Below, in pieces: positions 63,615 through 64,000 of a DNA stretch of 64,000 bases. Numbering within the stretch: position 1 is the stretch's first letter; each line of letters opens with the position of its first letter. This stretch comes from Hippopus hippopus. Lineage: Eukaryota > Mollusca > Bivalvia > Cardiida > Cardiidae. The notes beneath the pieces were generated by a model, which saw only the letters and a program-made list of their open reading frames with translations, was not told the DNA's origin and made no database searches. The DNA lies in assembly GCA_946811185.2 (NCBI GenBank), contig OX328097.1, positions 30,217,627 to 30,281,626 on the forward strand, read 5' to 3'. The translations under genes and the position numbers were made by a program.

Positions 63615-63884
63615 GCCGAGCTCGGTAGCTCAGTCGGTAACGTACAGGGCTTGAACTTAGGGGGTCGATGGTTCGATCACCAGCTCGGCTATATTCCTTT
63701 TGAGGATTGATGATATTTCACAGGATTCATTCCTCTCTCACTGCTGTTCATTGTGTCGACGATGCTTATGAAAGAATGTGTTGCTAAGTAGTGGTTGAAG
63801 AAACTCCAGGAAAGCATGGATAGGTGCACTAGCTGACGGAATAAAACTGAGATGATGTTGAAAACGGCTTTAAACACCATACAA
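63615..63884 (+). mobile_element. SINE copy
   Basis: tRNA-like head from GAGCTCGGTAGCTCAGTCGG (A box) to GGTTCGATCACCAGCTCGGC (B box). Then the same body as at 57.7 kb with small deletions, ending GGCTTTAAACACCATACAAA. The 3' duplication is not clear. Confidence 0.8.
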
Positions 63885-64000
63885 ACTGAGAAGGTACTTT
63901 ACTGAGAGGACACAACGATGTGTGCATGCGTAAAGATGGTGGACACCATTTTTCTTTCGCCTTTTTATAAGATGAATTTGTTAAAAACAAGGTAGATTGT

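Noticed and set aside
63615..63690. Possible tRNA gene
   Set aside because: Same SINE family as at 57.7 kb; the body and tail follow directly.

Overview
The window reads as nuclear DNA of an invertebrate, most likely a bivalve mollusc. It is AT-rich and intron-like, with no dense gene array, rRNA or functional tRNA. It carries tRNA-headed SINEs ending in AAACACCATACAATCAATC, two kinds of ~145-160 bp tandem repeat (GACCTACTTTTTGACCC and AAGGTCACAGTGACC types), (GGTC)n, and recurrent hairpins of the CAGACTGCACAGAATGTG type. I associate these repeats with bivalve genomes; that attribution is inference. No confident single-copy host gene is visible. Almost everything explainable is mobile DNA.

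Layout. 1-905: tandem repeat. 3.56-5.34 kb: decayed pogo-type DDE transposase with a broken C-terminal PHD-like finger. 7.93-9.19 kb: small inverted-repeat element with a 266 bp internal duplication. 9.3-9.6 kb: SINE. 12.185-16.772 kb: non-coding element (BIG copy A) with CATAGCCAACTTTC ends. 21.79-24.70 kb: inverted-repeat element holding a nested element with TTAAAGGG ends. 26.66-50.56 kb: a nest of elements inside elements. 50.59-56.89 kb: possible further inverted-repeat element. 57-64 kb: SINEs, tandem repeats, a 44 bp palindromic insertion and non-coding DNA.

The nest. An old element (OLD) has inverted arms at 26.66-27.03 and 49.40-50.56 kb. Its left arm is split by a DIRS retrotransposon (27.03-32.08 kb: gag-like ORF, RT, RNase H, tyrosine recombinase, inverted terminal repeats and an internal complementary region). 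Directly next to that lies BIG copy B (32.082-48.204 kb). BIG-B contains a 3.68 kb THAP-encoding element (E1, 34.35-38.03 kb) and a ~9 kb insertion (39.03-47.99 kb). The 9 kb insertion holds a second, inverted copy of the THAP element (E2, 41.69-45.37 kb). The TTAA duplications, AGGG termini and THAP domain fit the Kolobok superfamily and its T2-type MITEs.

A second theme is a ~225 bp TTAA-targeting MITE (called MITE-A), present in about 30 copies. Its centre is a ~60 bp palindrome. Sites occupied in one repeat copy but empty in its paralogue fix the termini of both MITE-A and E1 and show the TTAA duplication directly. This lets the insertions be put in order from this one window.

Functionally, the DIRS retrotransposon has complete domains but two in-frame stops. 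The pogo transposase and the E2 THAP gene are frameshifted. The E1 THAP reading frame is intact but lacks the usual zinc-binding histidine.
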